Below, one piece after another: positions 26,057 through 34,853 of a stretch of 64,000 nt of DNA. This DNA is from Meiothermus sp. (GTDB taxonomy: Bacteria; Deinococcota; Deinococci; Deinococcales; Thermaceae). The stretch covers positions 1,628,501-1,692,500 of the forward strand of contig NZ_BPIM01000001.1 in assembly GCF_026004115.1 (NCBI RefSeq), in the 5' to 3' direction. The translations under genes and the position numbers were made by a program. How positions within the stretch are numbered: the stretch's first letter is position 1; each line of letters begins with the position of its first letter. Below the pieces are notes generated by a model. It made no database searches. It saw nothing but the letters and a program-made list of their open reading frames with translations, and had not been told where the DNA came from.

Positions 26057-26710
26057 CTACTGCTCGTCGCTTTTTTCCGCCAGGCCTTCGCGCAGGGCGT
26101 AGAGGGCGGCCTGGGTGCGGTTGTTCAGGTGGAGCTTCTGGAAGATATCGGACAGGCGGTTGCGCACAGTTTTTTCGGAGAGCGAGAGTTCGGAGGCAAT
26201 CTCGAGGTTGGTGTAGCCCTGGGCTACCAGGCGCAAAATTTGCACCTCCCGCTCCGATAGCTCGGCGTGCTCTTTGGGGGTGGTCTCCTGTTTGGCCTTG
26301 AAGTCCTGGATGATTTGCTCGGCCATCTCGGCATCGAGCAAGACCTCGCCCTGATAAACCCGCCGGATGGCCTCCAGGAGTTCCTTGGCGTCGGCGTCCT
26401 TGAGCATGTAGCCCCGTGCCCCTGCCTTGACAGCCTCGAAGACATAGCCGTCCTGGCGGTACATGGTGAGCATAATCACCTTGGCCTGGGGCCACTCCTT
26501 GAGGATTTCCTGGGTGGCCTGCACCCCATCGAGGCCGGGCATCTGGATGTCCATCAGGATGATGTCGGGGTGGGCCTCGAGGGCGTGGCGCAGGGCCTCG
26601 CGCCCATCTTTGGCCTCGCCCATGACCTTGAAGTCGGGTTCGGCCTCCAGCAGGCTTTTGAGCCCCTGGCGAAACAGGGCGTGGTCGTCGGCAAGCAGGA
26701 TACGAATCAT
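26057..26710 (-). CDS. NarL/LuxR-type response regulator
   Basis: Two-component DNA-binding regulator, 217 residues. The receiver domain has the acidic pocket DD at 8-9, phospho-acceptor Asp54 in [10 protein letters not shown] and the conserved Lys in MLKDAD. The C-terminal LuxR helix-turn-helix begins [18 protein letters not shown] 26710 is chosen over an upstream in-frame start because the receiver begins there and TACAAT lies eight bases before it. It is a paralogue of the regulator at 27733; the nearby kinase at 28373 may serve both. Confidence 0.92.
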   Translation of the reverse strand: MIRILLADDHALFRQGLKSLLEAEPDFKVMGEAKDGREALRHALEAHPDIILMDIQMPGLDGVQATQEILKEWPQAKVIMLTMYRQDGYVFEAVKAGARGYMLKDADAKELLEAIRRVYQGEVLLDAEMAEQIIQDFKAKQETTPKEHAELSEREVQILRLVAQGYTNLEIASELSLSEKTVRNRLSDIFQKLHLNNRTQAALYALREGLAEKSDEQ

Positions 26711-26718
26711 TAGAGTGT

Positions 26719-26724
26719 ATTGTA
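26719..26724 (-). promoter_or_regulatory. -10 box of a probably leaderless regulator gene
   Basis: TACAAT on the minus strand, eight bases before the ATG at 26710; no Shine-Dalgarno is seen. Confidence 0.5.
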
Positions 26725-26878
26725 CACACAAGCTGAACCCAGCCTGGTGCGTGGTTGGTTGGACATGGTTCATGTTGCACTTGGGTATGACCCATAGCCG
26801 GTAGCCTTATGGAGGGGGCATAGGTTTTGTTGTGTGCGCCCGTGCTGTTATCGGGAAGGGTTCCAAGAAGGTGCAAAG

Positions 26879-27202
26879 ATGAACGGTTGGTGGCTGCTTT
26901 TGCTGGCGATTATTTCAGAGGTCATAGGCTCTACTGCTCTCAAGGCCTCGCAGGGCTTTACCAGACTGCTGCCCTCGCTGGTGGTAGTGCTGGGTTACGG
27001 GCTGGCTTTTTACTTTCTGAGCCTGGCGCTCAAAACCATTCCGCTCAACACCGCCTATGCGGTCTGGTCGGGGCTGGGCACAGCCCTGATTGCAGTGCTG
27101 GGCTGGTTGGTACTCAAGGAGCCCATGAACGGGGCGATTGCGCTGGGCATTGTGCTCATTATTGTGGGGGTGGTGGTTTTGAACCTGGCCTCGAGGCCCT
27201 AG
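26879..27202 (+). CDS. Small multidrug resistance (SMR) family transporter
   Basis: Four-helix inner-membrane exporter of the EmrE/QacE/SugE type, 107 residues. The essential proton- and substrate-binding Glu is Glu14 in AIISEVIGSTALKAS, and the GxAYAVWSGLG loop before helix 3 is present. Start ATG 26879 has GAAGGTGC upstream; an extended in-frame start at 26834 is less likely. It probably exports quaternary ammonium or guanidinium-like cations. It lies between two response-regulator genes. Confidence 0.9.
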   Translation: MNGWWLLLLAIISEVIGSTALKASQGFTRLLPSLVVVLGYGLAFYFLSLALKTIPLNTAYAVWSGLGTALIAVLGWLVLKEPMNGAIALGIVLIIVGVVVLNLASRP

Positions 27203-27720
27203 TGCACAGGTAACTTGTTTTTCAGTAGTTTTTAAGCACGATGATTGCCCAAAATTGCGATGTGCAGCTCATTGAGGGGGACAGTATTGCATATCGAAAT
27301 TCCTAGTTAGCAGATCACTGGTGTTTTTTTCAGTGGGTTAGGGCTTGGGGCAGGGTCGGTGCGTGAACCCTCACAAACCTCAGCCAGGGGCGCTTCAGAC
27401 GCCTGGGGTTGCAAAAATGCTCGTAGCAAGGCGAGATGGCTGGGTGTTATGCCCCCACCTAGCCTCCCCCGTTGGAGGAAGGCGTGGCTTTACTTTATGC
27501 ACCAGCCCTGGGGCTTGGGGCCGATTTATATGGTGCGCTGGCTATGAACCAACGGGTTCGATGCTATCTGCCCAAGGGAGGGCGATGCCGCCCCCTGGAA
27601 AGAGGTACGATTTGTTCCTCGGTCGTCAGGAAGGGTGTATTTCGGGTTCCAAAAAATTGGCCTTCATGGGGGCCATGCGACGGGAAACCCTTGTCCCTGG
27701 TGAGCCGAACAGCCACGGTG
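27203..27720. other. Intergenic region with degenerate repeat copies
   Basis: About 520 bases without a supported gene. A GC-rich dispersed repeat (27450-27479, related to 9822-9852) and a single degenerate GGGCG-ATGC-CGCCC hairpin unit near 27575-27600 related to the 38-bp repeat lie here. It looks like a landing site for small elements. Confidence 0.5.
27450..27479 (-). repeat. GC-rich dispersed repeat, second copy
   Basis: Reverse complement reads CAACGGGGGAGG followed by GGTGGGGGCA, matching the sequence at 9826-9852 with a few changes. Confidence 0.45.
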
Positions 27721-27726
27721 TACCCT
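27721..27726 (+). promoter_or_regulatory. -10 box of a probably leaderless regulator gene
   Basis: TACCCT, six bases before the ATG at 27733, with no Shine-Dalgarno. Confidence 0.45.
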
Positions 27727-27732
27727 GAAACC

Positions 27733-28386
27733 ATGAGCCATCGCGGCCCAAAGGCCAGCCTGGGGGTTTTGCTGGTGGACGACCATGCGGTCGTGCGCCA
27801 GGGGTTGCGGATGTTTCTGGCCACCGATGAGGGGCTTTATGTGGTGGGCGAGGCCGAAAACGGGCAGGAGGCCCTGGAGAAGGTGGCTGCGCTGCACCCC
27901 GACGTGGTGCTGATGGACTTGCTGATGCCGGTGATGGATGGGGTGCGTGCGACCCGCGAGATTAAGGCGCGCTTTCCCGAGGTGGAGGTGATTGCCCTAA
28001 CCAGCGTGTTGGAAGACCAGCTGGTGGTTGAAGCCATGCACGCCGGCGCAACAGGTTATTTGCTCAAGGATACCCACCCCGAAGAACTGGTGGAAGCTAT
28101 CCATGCGGCGGGCCGGGGGGAAGTGCGACTGCACCCCGAGGCCGCGAAGCGGCTGGCCCAGGAAGTGCGTACCGCCGAGATGCGCGAGGCCCTCACCCCC
28201 CGGGAGACTGAAATCCTGCGTTTGTTGGCGCATGGGCTATCCAACAAGCGCATCGCCCAGCAGCTCAACCTGTCCGAGCTGACCGTCAAGACCCACGTTT
28301 CTAACCTGCTGTCCAAACTGGGGCTGTCTTCGCGCACCCAGGCGGCTTTGTTCGCCATTCGGGAGGGGCTGGTTGGGCTCCGGTGA
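27733..28386 (+). CDS. NarL/LuxR-type response regulator
   Basis: Two-component transcription factor, 217 residues. Receiver with DD at 16-17, phospho-acceptor Asp62 in VVLMDLLMPVMDG and Lys in LLKDTHPEE. The LuxR helix-turn-helix begins LTPRETEILRLLAHGLSNKR. ATG 27733 follows TACCCT by six bases. The sensor kinase gene begins inside its last codons (14-base overlap), so the two are translationally coupled and form a cognate pair. Confidence 0.92.
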   Translation: MSHRGPKASLGVLLVDDHAVVRQGLRMFLATDEGLYVVGEAENGQEALEKVAALHPDVVLMDLLMPVMDGVRATREIKARFPEVEVIALTSVLEDQLVVEAMHAGATGYLLKDTHPEELVEAIHAAGRGEVRLHPEAAKRLAQEVRTAEMREALTPRETEILRLLAHGLSNKRIAQQLNLSELTVKTHVSNLLSKLGLSSRTQAALFAIREGLVGLR

Positions 28387-29944
28387 CTTCCTGCTCCGGC
28401 TCGACCCCCGAACCCTGGCGGGGCTTTTGGAGGCCACCCGCGACGCGATTCTGATTGCCTCCGCTGAGCGCAGGCTGGTGTACGCCAACCGGGCGGCCCA
28501 GAACTTGCTGGGCTATAGTCTGGAGGAACTGCAAGCCGTGGACATCCTGAACTGGATTGCGCCGCCCTACCGCACACGGGTGGTTAAGTGTATCCAGCAC
28601 AACCGCAGCGCCCTGCCCGGCATCTTCGAGATAGCCCTGGTACGAAAGGACGGAAGCTGGCGGTATGTGCGCTGCTCCATCTTGTATCTGGAGGTGGAGG
28701 GCCAGGTGTACGGAGCGGCCATAGTCCACGACCTCACCTCACCCCAGACCCTGCGCCGCCACGAGGCGCCCACTACGGACGCGAACGGGCGGGATATGAC
28801 CCAGGACATGGTGGAGGAGGTGCGCCTCGCAAGCAAGCGTCTCGAGGCCCTCTACCAGGCCGACGAAAAGCTCTATGCCTCCCTCGAGCTCGATCAGGTC
28901 TTGCAGGCGCTGGTAGATGTGTGCGTGGATCTACTGGGGGCCGACAAAAGCTGCATCCTGATCTGGGATGAAACCCACCAGCACCTCATCACCCGCGCTC
29001 AGCGGGGGTTTACCTCGCAGTTCGTGCAGGTCATGAACGAGTACGCCGGGCGGGGCCTGCTGGCCCACGCAGCCCAGAGCGGCGAGACGGTGGTGGTACA
29101 GGATACCCACCAGGACGAACGGGTAGACCGCCGCGTGACCGAACCCGAGGGCATACGGGCCTTCATGCACATCCCCATACGCCTCGATGGCGAGGTGTTT
29201 GGAGTTTTTAGCATTAATAACTTGCTTCCTCACACCCTGGGCCCCGAGGAGCAGCGGGCTTTTACCTCGCTGGCCCGGCGGGCCGCCGTGGCCATTCGCA
29301 ACGCCCACCTCTACGCCGAGGCCCAGGGCAAGGCGGCCCTCGAGGAGCGCCAGAAACTGGCCCGCAACCTGCACGACTCGGTTTCTCAGGCCATCTACGG
29401 CATTGTGCTGGGGGTACGCACCGCCAAAACCCAGCTGGCCCGCAACCCGGAACAGGCCCCCGCTGCGCTGGATTTCGTGTTGAACCTGGCCGAGGGGGCC
29501 ATCGCCGAGATGCGGGCCCTGATCTTCGAGTTGCGTCCGGAGTCGCTTAAGCAAGAGGGATTGGTCGCCGCACTGGCCAAGCAGGCTGCTGCACTAAGGG
29601 CTCGGCACGGCCTTCCTCTGGAGGCCCACCTCGGCCCCGAGCCTGCTATGAGCCTGGAAGCCAAAGAAGCCCTCTACCGCGTGGCCCAGGAAGCCCTCAA
29701 CAACATCGCCAAGCACGCCAAAGCCCACAAAGCGCACCTGCGCTTGCAGCAGGCAAACGGTATGGTACAGCTCGAGATTTGCGACGATGGGGTGGGGTTT
29801 GATAGCCAGCGTGAGTATCCGGGCCACCTGGGTCTGGTTTCCATGCGGGAGCGCATCGAGCGCCTGGGGGGTCGCTTTGAGGTGGTCAGCAGCCCCGGTG
29901 CCGGTACAACGGTGCGGGCAAACCTGCCCCTTCTGGGGGGTTGA
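28373..29944 (+). CDS. Sensor histidine kinase (PAS-GAF-HisKA_3-HATPase)
   Basis: NarX/DegS-type kinase of 523 residues. Order: PAS (about 15-120), GAF (about 165-310), a HisKA_3 dimerisation domain with phospho-acceptor His334 in LARNLHDSVSQ, and HATPase with the N-box QEALNNIAKHA and DDGVGF near 471. No membrane segment, so it senses a cytoplasmic signal; a redox or small-ligand input through PAS or GAF is inferred. Start TTG 28373 is close behind GGGAGGGG and overlaps the regulator gene. Confidence 0.9.
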   Translation: MGSGDFLLRLDPRTLAGLLEATRDAILIASAERRLVYANRAAQNLLGYSLEELQAVDILNWIAPPYRTRVVKCIQHNRSALPGIFEIALVRKDGSWRYVRCSILYLEVEGQVYGAAIVHDLTSPQTLRRHEAPTTDANGRDMTQDMVEEVRLASKRLEALYQADEKLYASLELDQVLQALVDVCVDLLGADKSCILIWDETHQHLITRAQRGFTSQFVQVMNEYAGRGLLAHAAQSGETVVVQDTHQDERVDRRVTEPEGIRAFMHIPIRLDGEVFGVFSINNLLPHTLGPEEQRAFTSLARRAAVAIRNAHLYAEAQGKAALEERQKLARNLHDSVSQAIYGIVLGVRTAKTQLARNPEQAPAALDFVLNLAEGAIAEMRALIFELRPESLKQEGLVAALAKQAAALRARHGLPLEAHLGPEPAMSLEAKEALYRVAQEALNNIAKHAKAHKAHLRLQQANGMVQLEICDDGVGFDSQREYPGHLGLVSMRERIERLGGRFEVVSSPGAGTTVRANLPLLGG

Positions 29945-29990
29945 TGGGGGCGGGGGCTTTGTCCTGCGGCAAAAGGAGTAGCGTAATGAT

Positions 29991-30317
29991 GTGCAGACGC
30001 TGCTGTGGCACTTACTGGCCGCCACCCTGATTGGGTTTGCGGTGGGCCTCGAGGCCTTCGGGAGTGCGGGGGTGTTTGCGGTGAGCGCCCTCTCGGGTGT
30101 GGCCGATCTGGACGCCATCTCGCTTTCGCTGGCGCGCCTGACGGCCAGCGAACAGCTGGTCTTGCAGGTCGCGGCCATCGCCATCCTGATTGCGGCTTTG
30201 AGCAACACCCTGTTCAAAACCGTACTGTCGTTTGGCGCCGGGCGGCTGGGGGTTTATGTGGCCCTGGGGCTGTTGCCGGGTGGATTGCTGGCTTTGCTGA
30301 CGATGCTGGGTCGCTAA
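29991..30317 (+). CDS. Small membrane protein matching the C-terminal part of DUF4010
   Basis: 108 residues, three hydrophobic segments. The core SALSGVADLDAISLSLARL resembles the C-terminal domain of the MgtC/DUF4010 membrane family, whose full members are over 400 residues, so this is either a free-standing domain or a remnant. Start GTG 29991 has AAGGAG about 13 bases upstream, which is long. Function unknown. Confidence 0.65.
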   Translation: MQTLLWHLLAATLIGFAVGLEAFGSAGVFAVSALSGVADLDAISLSLARLTASEQLVLQVAAIAILIAALSNTLFKTVLSFGAGRLGVYVALGLLPGGLLALLTMLGR

Positions 30318-30326
30318 ACGCTTGCT

Positions 30327-31169
30327 TCACTTCCCAAAACGCCGCTCCCGTTTCTGGTAGTCGCGCACCGCCCTCAGGAAGTCCACCTTACGGAAGGCAG
30401 GCCAGAAGGCGTCGAAGAAGTAGTACTCGCTGTAGGCGGCCTGCCACAGCAAAAAGCCCGAGAGCCGAATTTCGCCCGAGGTGCGAATGATGAAGTCGGG
30501 GTCGGGTACACCCGCGGTGTAGAGCCGCTCGGAGATGTGTTCAATGTCGAGTTCGGCAGCCAGCTCTTCCGGCGACTTGCCGGTCTGGGCGGCCTCGAGC
30601 AGCAGGCTCTTGACGGCATCCACAATTTCTTCCCGCCCCCCATAGCCCATGGCGATATTGAGCAGCATTCCGCTGTGGTGCTCGGTGGCTTTTTCTAGTT
30701 CTTCCAGGGCCTCCAGCACCTTGGGCGGGAAGCGGTCGTGCCGGCCAATTACCTTGACCCGCACCTCGTTGGCGTGGATGCGGGGGTCTTGGGCCATCCG
30801 TTTCGCTTCCTGAACAAAGAGCTGCATGAGGGTCTCGACCTCGGTCTGGCTGCGGTTAAAGTTGTCGGTGGAAAAGACCCATATGGTCACGGTAGGAATT
30901 TTGAGCTCGAGGCACCACTCCAGCACCTCGTAGGCTTTCTGTACCCCAAATTCGTGGCCCTGGTGTCCCTCCAGGCCCAGCTCCCTGGCAAAACGCCGGT
31001 TGCCATCCAGAATCATCCCCAGGTGCTTGGGCGCCTGGCCCCGGCGCACCTCGGCCTCGATCCGTTTTTCGTACCACCAGTAAAGCGGCTTGAGCAAGGC
31101 GCCAAAGAGCTGTACCAGTTGTTGTCGAATCGAACCTTTGGGAACGCGCACAGGGGATGTTGCCGCCAT
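30327..31169 (-). CDS. uppS: Isoprenyl transferase (undecaprenyl diphosphate synthase type)
   Basis: cis-Prenyltransferase that extends farnesyl diphosphate with isopentenyl diphosphate to make the lipid carrier for cell-wall synthesis. 280 residues. The substrate-binding loop is LGMILDGNRRFARELG, with FSTDNFNR and the C-terminal RTSGEIRLSGFLLWQ. ATG 31169 has GAGGTGG upstream; an in-frame extension to 31238 is not supported. The RTSGE form (rather than RTGGE) and the N-terminal extension resemble the archaeal-type branch, so chain length may differ. Confidence 0.9.
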   Translation of the reverse strand: MAATSPVRVPKGSIRQQLVQLFGALLKPLYWWYEKRIEAEVRRGQAPKHLGMILDGNRRFARELGLEGHQGHEFGVQKAYEVLEWCLELKIPTVTIWVFSTDNFNRSQTEVETLMQLFVQEAKRMAQDPRIHANEVRVKVIGRHDRFPPKVLEALEELEKATEHHSGMLLNIAMGYGGREEIVDAVKSLLLEAAQTGKSPEELAAELDIEHISERLYTAGVPDPDFIIRTSGEIRLSGFLLWQAAYSEYYFFDAFWPAFRKVDFLRAVRDYQKRERRFGK

Positions 31170-31381
31170 GGGCCACCTCAACCTATCTATCTTAGCGGGA
31201 AGTCTGTAGATAAGGTGTGCATGTTTGGGCGAAACCAAGGCCTTGATCGTTTGCCACCCTGCCTGACCCTGAGCGGCTGGCTTTGGCTGATGGGGCCGCT
31301 ACCAGGTTTTGACCAAAAAACATGACCTGGACGATATTTTTGGGAAACCAGCAAAGCCTCTGGTTGTGCAGTAAAAAGTGT

Positions 31382-31888
31382 TCAGCGACGCAGACGATCT
31401 ACCTTGAGCACAAAGCTCAGCACGAAGCTGCCGTGTTTGGGGCTCTTCATCTGGATGCTGTTGCCCTGCAAGGTGAGGCTGGTAGGGGTGAGGGCGGTGA
31501 TGGTCACGTTCCCGCTGCCGCCCCAACTCTTGCGGTTGTTGGGGTTGCGGTCATCCACGTAGCTCAGTGTGCCCCGCACCTGGGAGTTCAGGGGATCGCC
31601 TATGCGGTAGGTCTGGCCCTGTTTGAGCGGCCCTTTGAGGTCAACCGAAAGAATACGTGGCGCGTAGGGGGGTGGATTGCTGTTGGGGTCGGCAAAAAAG
31701 TGCAGGCTCACTCGAGCCGAGTCCTTGAATAGGTCCCCGGTCACCCGAGTTTGGGGTTTGGCGGGTAACCTGCCCAGATCCAATCCGCGCACCTGAAGCC
31801 GGAAACTGCCGCCGGTGGCCGGGGTGAGCCCGGTTTGCGCCAGGGCCAAGGCTGCTAACATCAGTCCCATTACCCATAGTCTGATCAT
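31382..31888 (-). CDS. Secreted hypothetical protein
   Basis: 168 residues with a short signal peptide (MIRLWVMGLMLAALALA-QT) and a beta-rich mature part. ATG 31888 is chosen because the signal peptide begins there; the longer frame to 32068 adds no plausible sequence. No family recognised. It lies divergently upstream of a secreted protease. Confidence 0.65.
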   Translation of the reverse strand: MIRLWVMGLMLAALALAQTGLTPATGGSFRLQVRGLDLGRLPAKPQTRVTGDLFKDSARVSLHFFADPNSNPPPYAPRILSVDLKGPLKQGQTYRIGDPLNSQVRGTLSYVDDRNPNNRKSWGGSGNVTITALTPTSLTLQGNSIQMKSPKHGSFVLSFVLKVDRLRR

Positions 31889-32091
31889 GCTCCCAGGTAA
31901 ACAGAGCGCACCCTGAGGGATATGAAAGTTCTGTGGAGGCACCTTGATTTTTGCAGGGCTGGGTGGCTCGTGCAAGCTGCTTCGGAAGGGCTTGGTGTGT
32001 ATCGGTGGTGCAAATGAACCGGGTTTGGGCTTAAAATCCGCTAACTTCGGAGTTACAACGCGGTGCATGCGTTAAACCGTGGAGGTTGACT

Positions 32092-33630
32092 ATGAAACCT
32101 AAGGGGTTGGGTCTTTTAAGCCTGTTTTGCTTGCTGGTCTGGGGGACGGGGGGGATAGCCCTGACCCAAACCCTGCCCCGCGATGTACGTGAGCGCATTA
32201 TTGCCGCCACGGTGTTCATCACCTACCCCACCGGCACCAACTCGGCCAGTGTAGGCTCGGGAACGCTGATTAGCCCCCAGGGCTTCATCTTGACCAACTA
32301 CCACGTGATCGGCGACCTGGAGAACCGGCGCATTGCCCCGCGCCTGTTTGTGGGTACCATTCGCTTTGTGGATCAGCCGCCGGAGGTACGCTACCAGGCC
32401 GATGTGGTGGCCACCGACCCCAACCTCGATCTGGCCATTCTGCGCATCACCCGAACTTCCAATGGTCAGCCCATCGGCAATGTTACCTTTCCGGCGGTTC
32501 CGATTGGCGACTCCAATAAGCTGATTGTGGGCGACCCCATCTTTGTGTTTGGTTTTCAGGGAACCGGGGGCAACACCATCACGCTATCTACCGGGGTGGT
32601 GGGCGGTTTTACCGGTGAAGACATGGAGAGCGGCGGTAAGCAGTGGATCAAGCACGATGCCCAGACCGGCCCCGGCAACTCGGGGGGCGGCATTTTCAAC
32701 CAGGATGGCGAACTCATCGGTATCCACACCCGTGGGGTGTCGGGGCAGGGCAACTCCCGCACCGCCTTCATGCGCCCCTCGGCCCTGGCCTGGGGTCTGA
32801 TTGGCCCCAATGTGGCAGGCTTGGTGAACCGGGCCCCCACTGCCTCTACTCCCCAACCCCAGCCCCCCCAACCCCAACCGCAGACGGCTGCCAGTACCGC
32901 CTGGCCCCCGGCCCTGGGCACCGGCCAGACCTGGCAGGTGCGGATTCAGGGTGGCCAGTGGACGGGCGAGTGGTCGGTGGTGGTGGGGCAGAAGGATGCA
33001 GACGGTGACTTTGAGGCGGTCGCCAGCCTGGGCAGCCGCCGAAATGAGGCCCTGTTTTTCCTGCAAGACAACATCCTGCGCCTGAACATTGGCGACCGGT
33101 ATCCGCTGGCCCGCTGCCGCTTCGACCCCCAAAACGGGAGCGGGGTCATCCAGGGCAAGCTGTTCGTATTCAAAGATGCCAACACCGATGCCGAAGAAAT
33201 TGGTACCTGTGTGGCCAGCCAGCGGGGCGCCCAGGCCGTGCAGCCGGTGCAGCCCCAGGCTGCCTGGCCTCCCCGGTTGGCCGTGGGGCAGCGCTGGCAG
33301 CTTAGCGTGACGGGCAAAGACCTGGATGATGGCGGCACCGTGACCCTCTCTGAGCGCGACAGCGACGGCGACCCCAAAGGAACCGTGGTGTTCAAGGAAA
33401 ATTTCTCAATGGTGGTCTACTTCTACATGAGCCGCAGCGGAGCCGCTTTCCTCGACATGACCGTTCCCAGCGGAGCCGATAGCCACCGTGCTTGGTGGCG
33501 CTGCCGCTTCGAGCAGCAGGGCAATGCGGCCAGTCTCAAGGGAACCCTCCAAACCTTCCGCACCGATGCCAATGGTCAGATTAGCGACCTCCAGGATGTG
33601 GGGGCTTGTACTGCTACCCTGAGCCGCTAG
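32092..33630 (+). CDS. Secreted trypsin-like serine protease with duplicated C-terminal domain
   Basis: HtrA/S1C-like protease of 512 residues with a signal peptide. The triad is visible: His in LTNYHVIGD, Asp in NLDLAILRI and Ser in GPGNSGGGIFN. No PDZ domain follows. After a Pro/Gln-rich linker (about 245-265) come two tandem copies of an unrecognised domain of about 110 residues, each opening WPPxLxxGQxWQ and containing RCRF and a later Cys, so a disulphide per repeat is likely. ATG 32092 lies seven bases after GGAGG. Confidence 0.85.
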   Translation: MKPKGLGLLSLFCLLVWGTGGIALTQTLPRDVRERIIAATVFITYPTGTNSASVGSGTLISPQGFILTNYHVIGDLENRRIAPRLFVGTIRFVDQPPEVRYQADVVATDPNLDLAILRITRTSNGQPIGNVTFPAVPIGDSNKLIVGDPIFVFGFQGTGGNTITLSTGVVGGFTGEDMESGGKQWIKHDAQTGPGNSGGGIFNQDGELIGIHTRGVSGQGNSRTAFMRPSALAWGLIGPNVAGLVNRAPTASTPQPQPPQPQPQTAASTAWPPALGTGQTWQVRIQGGQWTGEWSVVVGQKDADGDFEAVASLGSRRNEALFFLQDNILRLNIGDRYPLARCRFDPQNGSGVIQGKLFVFKDANTDAEEIGTCVASQRGAQAVQPVQPQAAWPPRLAVGQRWQLSVTGKDLDDGGTVTLSERDSDGDPKGTVVFKENFSMVVYFYMSRSGAAFLDMTVPSGADSHRAWWRCRFEQQGNAASLKGTLQTFRTDANGQISDLQDVGACTATLSR

Positions 33631-33692
33631 CGAATGCAGGCTAACTGAAGAAGCCAGAGAGCCAACTTCTCTTACTGTTCCCTGCACTCCGG

Positions 33693-33698
33693 TATGCT
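33693..33698 (+). promoter_or_regulatory. -10 box of deoB, probably leaderless
   Basis: TATGCT, six bases before the ATG at 33705. Confidence 0.4.
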
Positions 33699-33704
33699 TG
33701 AGGC

Positions 33705-34853
33705 ATGAAGATAACCACCATCGTGCTGGACTCGGTGGGCCTGGGCTACCTGCCCGATGCCGCGCAGTTCGGCGATGAAGGAGCCGATACCCTCGACCAC
33801 ACCGTGCTCAAAACCGGCCTCGAGCTCCCCCACCTGGCCTCGCTGGGGCTGGGCCATGTACCGGGGGTGCACACCCTTCCCAGGGTGGCTGAGCCCAAAG
33901 GGGCTTTTGGGCGCATGATGGAGGTGAACCCCGGCAAGGACACCTCCACCGGCCACTGGGAGTTTGTAGGGATTCGCCTCGAGCACCCTTTCCAGGTTTT
34001 TCCACAGGGTTATCCACAGGATTTCCTGGCACACTACATCCAGCGCATCGGGGTGGAAGGCTACCTGCTCAACCAACCCTACTCGGGCACCGACGCCATC
34101 CGCGACTTTGGCGACGAACACCTGCGCACCGGTTGGCCCATCGTGTATACCTCGGCGGACTCGGTTTTTCAGGTGGCAGCCCACATCGGCAAGGTGCCCC
34201 TGGAAACGCTCTATGCTTGGTGCCAGACTGCCCGCGAGATGCTGGTAGGGCCGCTGGCCTGTGCCCGGGTGATTGCCCGCCCCTTCGAGGGCGAGCCGGG
34301 CCACTACTACCGCCGAGAAGACCTGCGCAAAGACTTTGCCCTGGAGCCCCCGCCCAACGTGCTGGACGCCATCAAAGCCGGCGGATTGGAGGTGGTGGGG
34401 GTGGGTAAAATCCCCGACATCTACGCCCATCGGGGCTTCACCCGCGAGGTCAAGGCCGGCAGCAACGCCGAGGGTATGGAGCACACCTTGGAACTGATGC
34501 ACGAGCCTTTCTCCGGCCTGGTCTTTACCAACCTGGTGGACTTCGACGCCAGGTACGGCCACCGCCGCAATCCCCAGGGCTACGCCGAGGCCCTGGCCGC
34601 CTTCGATGCCCGGCTGCTCGAGTTGCTTTCTGCGTTGGGGCCGGAAGATTACCTTTTCATCGTCTCCGACCACGGCAACGACCCCACCTACCGCGGCACC
34701 GACCACACCCGCGAGTATGGGATGCTCTTGGTGGTGGGGCCCGGAATGGCCGGCAAAGACCTGGGCACCCGCGCCACCTTTGCCGACCTGGCGGCTAGCC
34801 TGGCCAGGGGCTTCGGCCTCCGGTGGACGGGGCCTGGTACAAGTGTCATCTAG
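33705..34853 (+). CDS. deoB: Phosphopentomutase
   Basis: Interconverts ribose 1-phosphate and ribose 5-phosphate in nucleoside breakdown and salvage. 382 residues, alkaline-phosphatase superfamily: metal and phosphate-acceptor motifs VLDSVGLGY at the N-terminus, [12 protein letters not shown] near residue 76, and [18 protein letters not shown] near the end. Its stop codon overlaps tail-to-tail with that of nadV at CTAG (34850-34853). Neighbouring NAD salvage needs PRPP made from ribose 5-phosphate, a plausible link. Confidence 0.95.
   Translation: MKITTIVLDSVGLGYLPDAAQFGDEGADTLDHTVLKTGLELPHLASLGLGHVPGVHTLPRVAEPKGAFGRMMEVNPGKDTSTGHWEFVGIRLEHPFQVFPQGYPQDFLAHYIQRIGVEGYLLNQPYSGTDAIRDFGDEHLRTGWPIVYTSADSVFQVAAHIGKVPLETLYAWCQTAREMLVGPLACARVIARPFEGEPGHYYRREDLRKDFALEPPPNVLDAIKAGGLEVVGVGKIPDIYAHRGFTREVKAGSNAEGMEHTLELMHEPFSGLVFTNLVDFDARYGHRRNPQGYAEALAAFDARLLELLSALGPEDYLFIVSDHGNDPTYRGTDHTREYGMLLVVGPGMAGKDLGTRATFADLAASLARGFGLRWTGPGTSVI

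Noticed and set aside
25866..26876. 336-residue frame on the minus strand overlapping the response regulator
   Set aside because: Low-complexity Arg/Gly/Pro-rich translation; the true regulator frame is in another phase.
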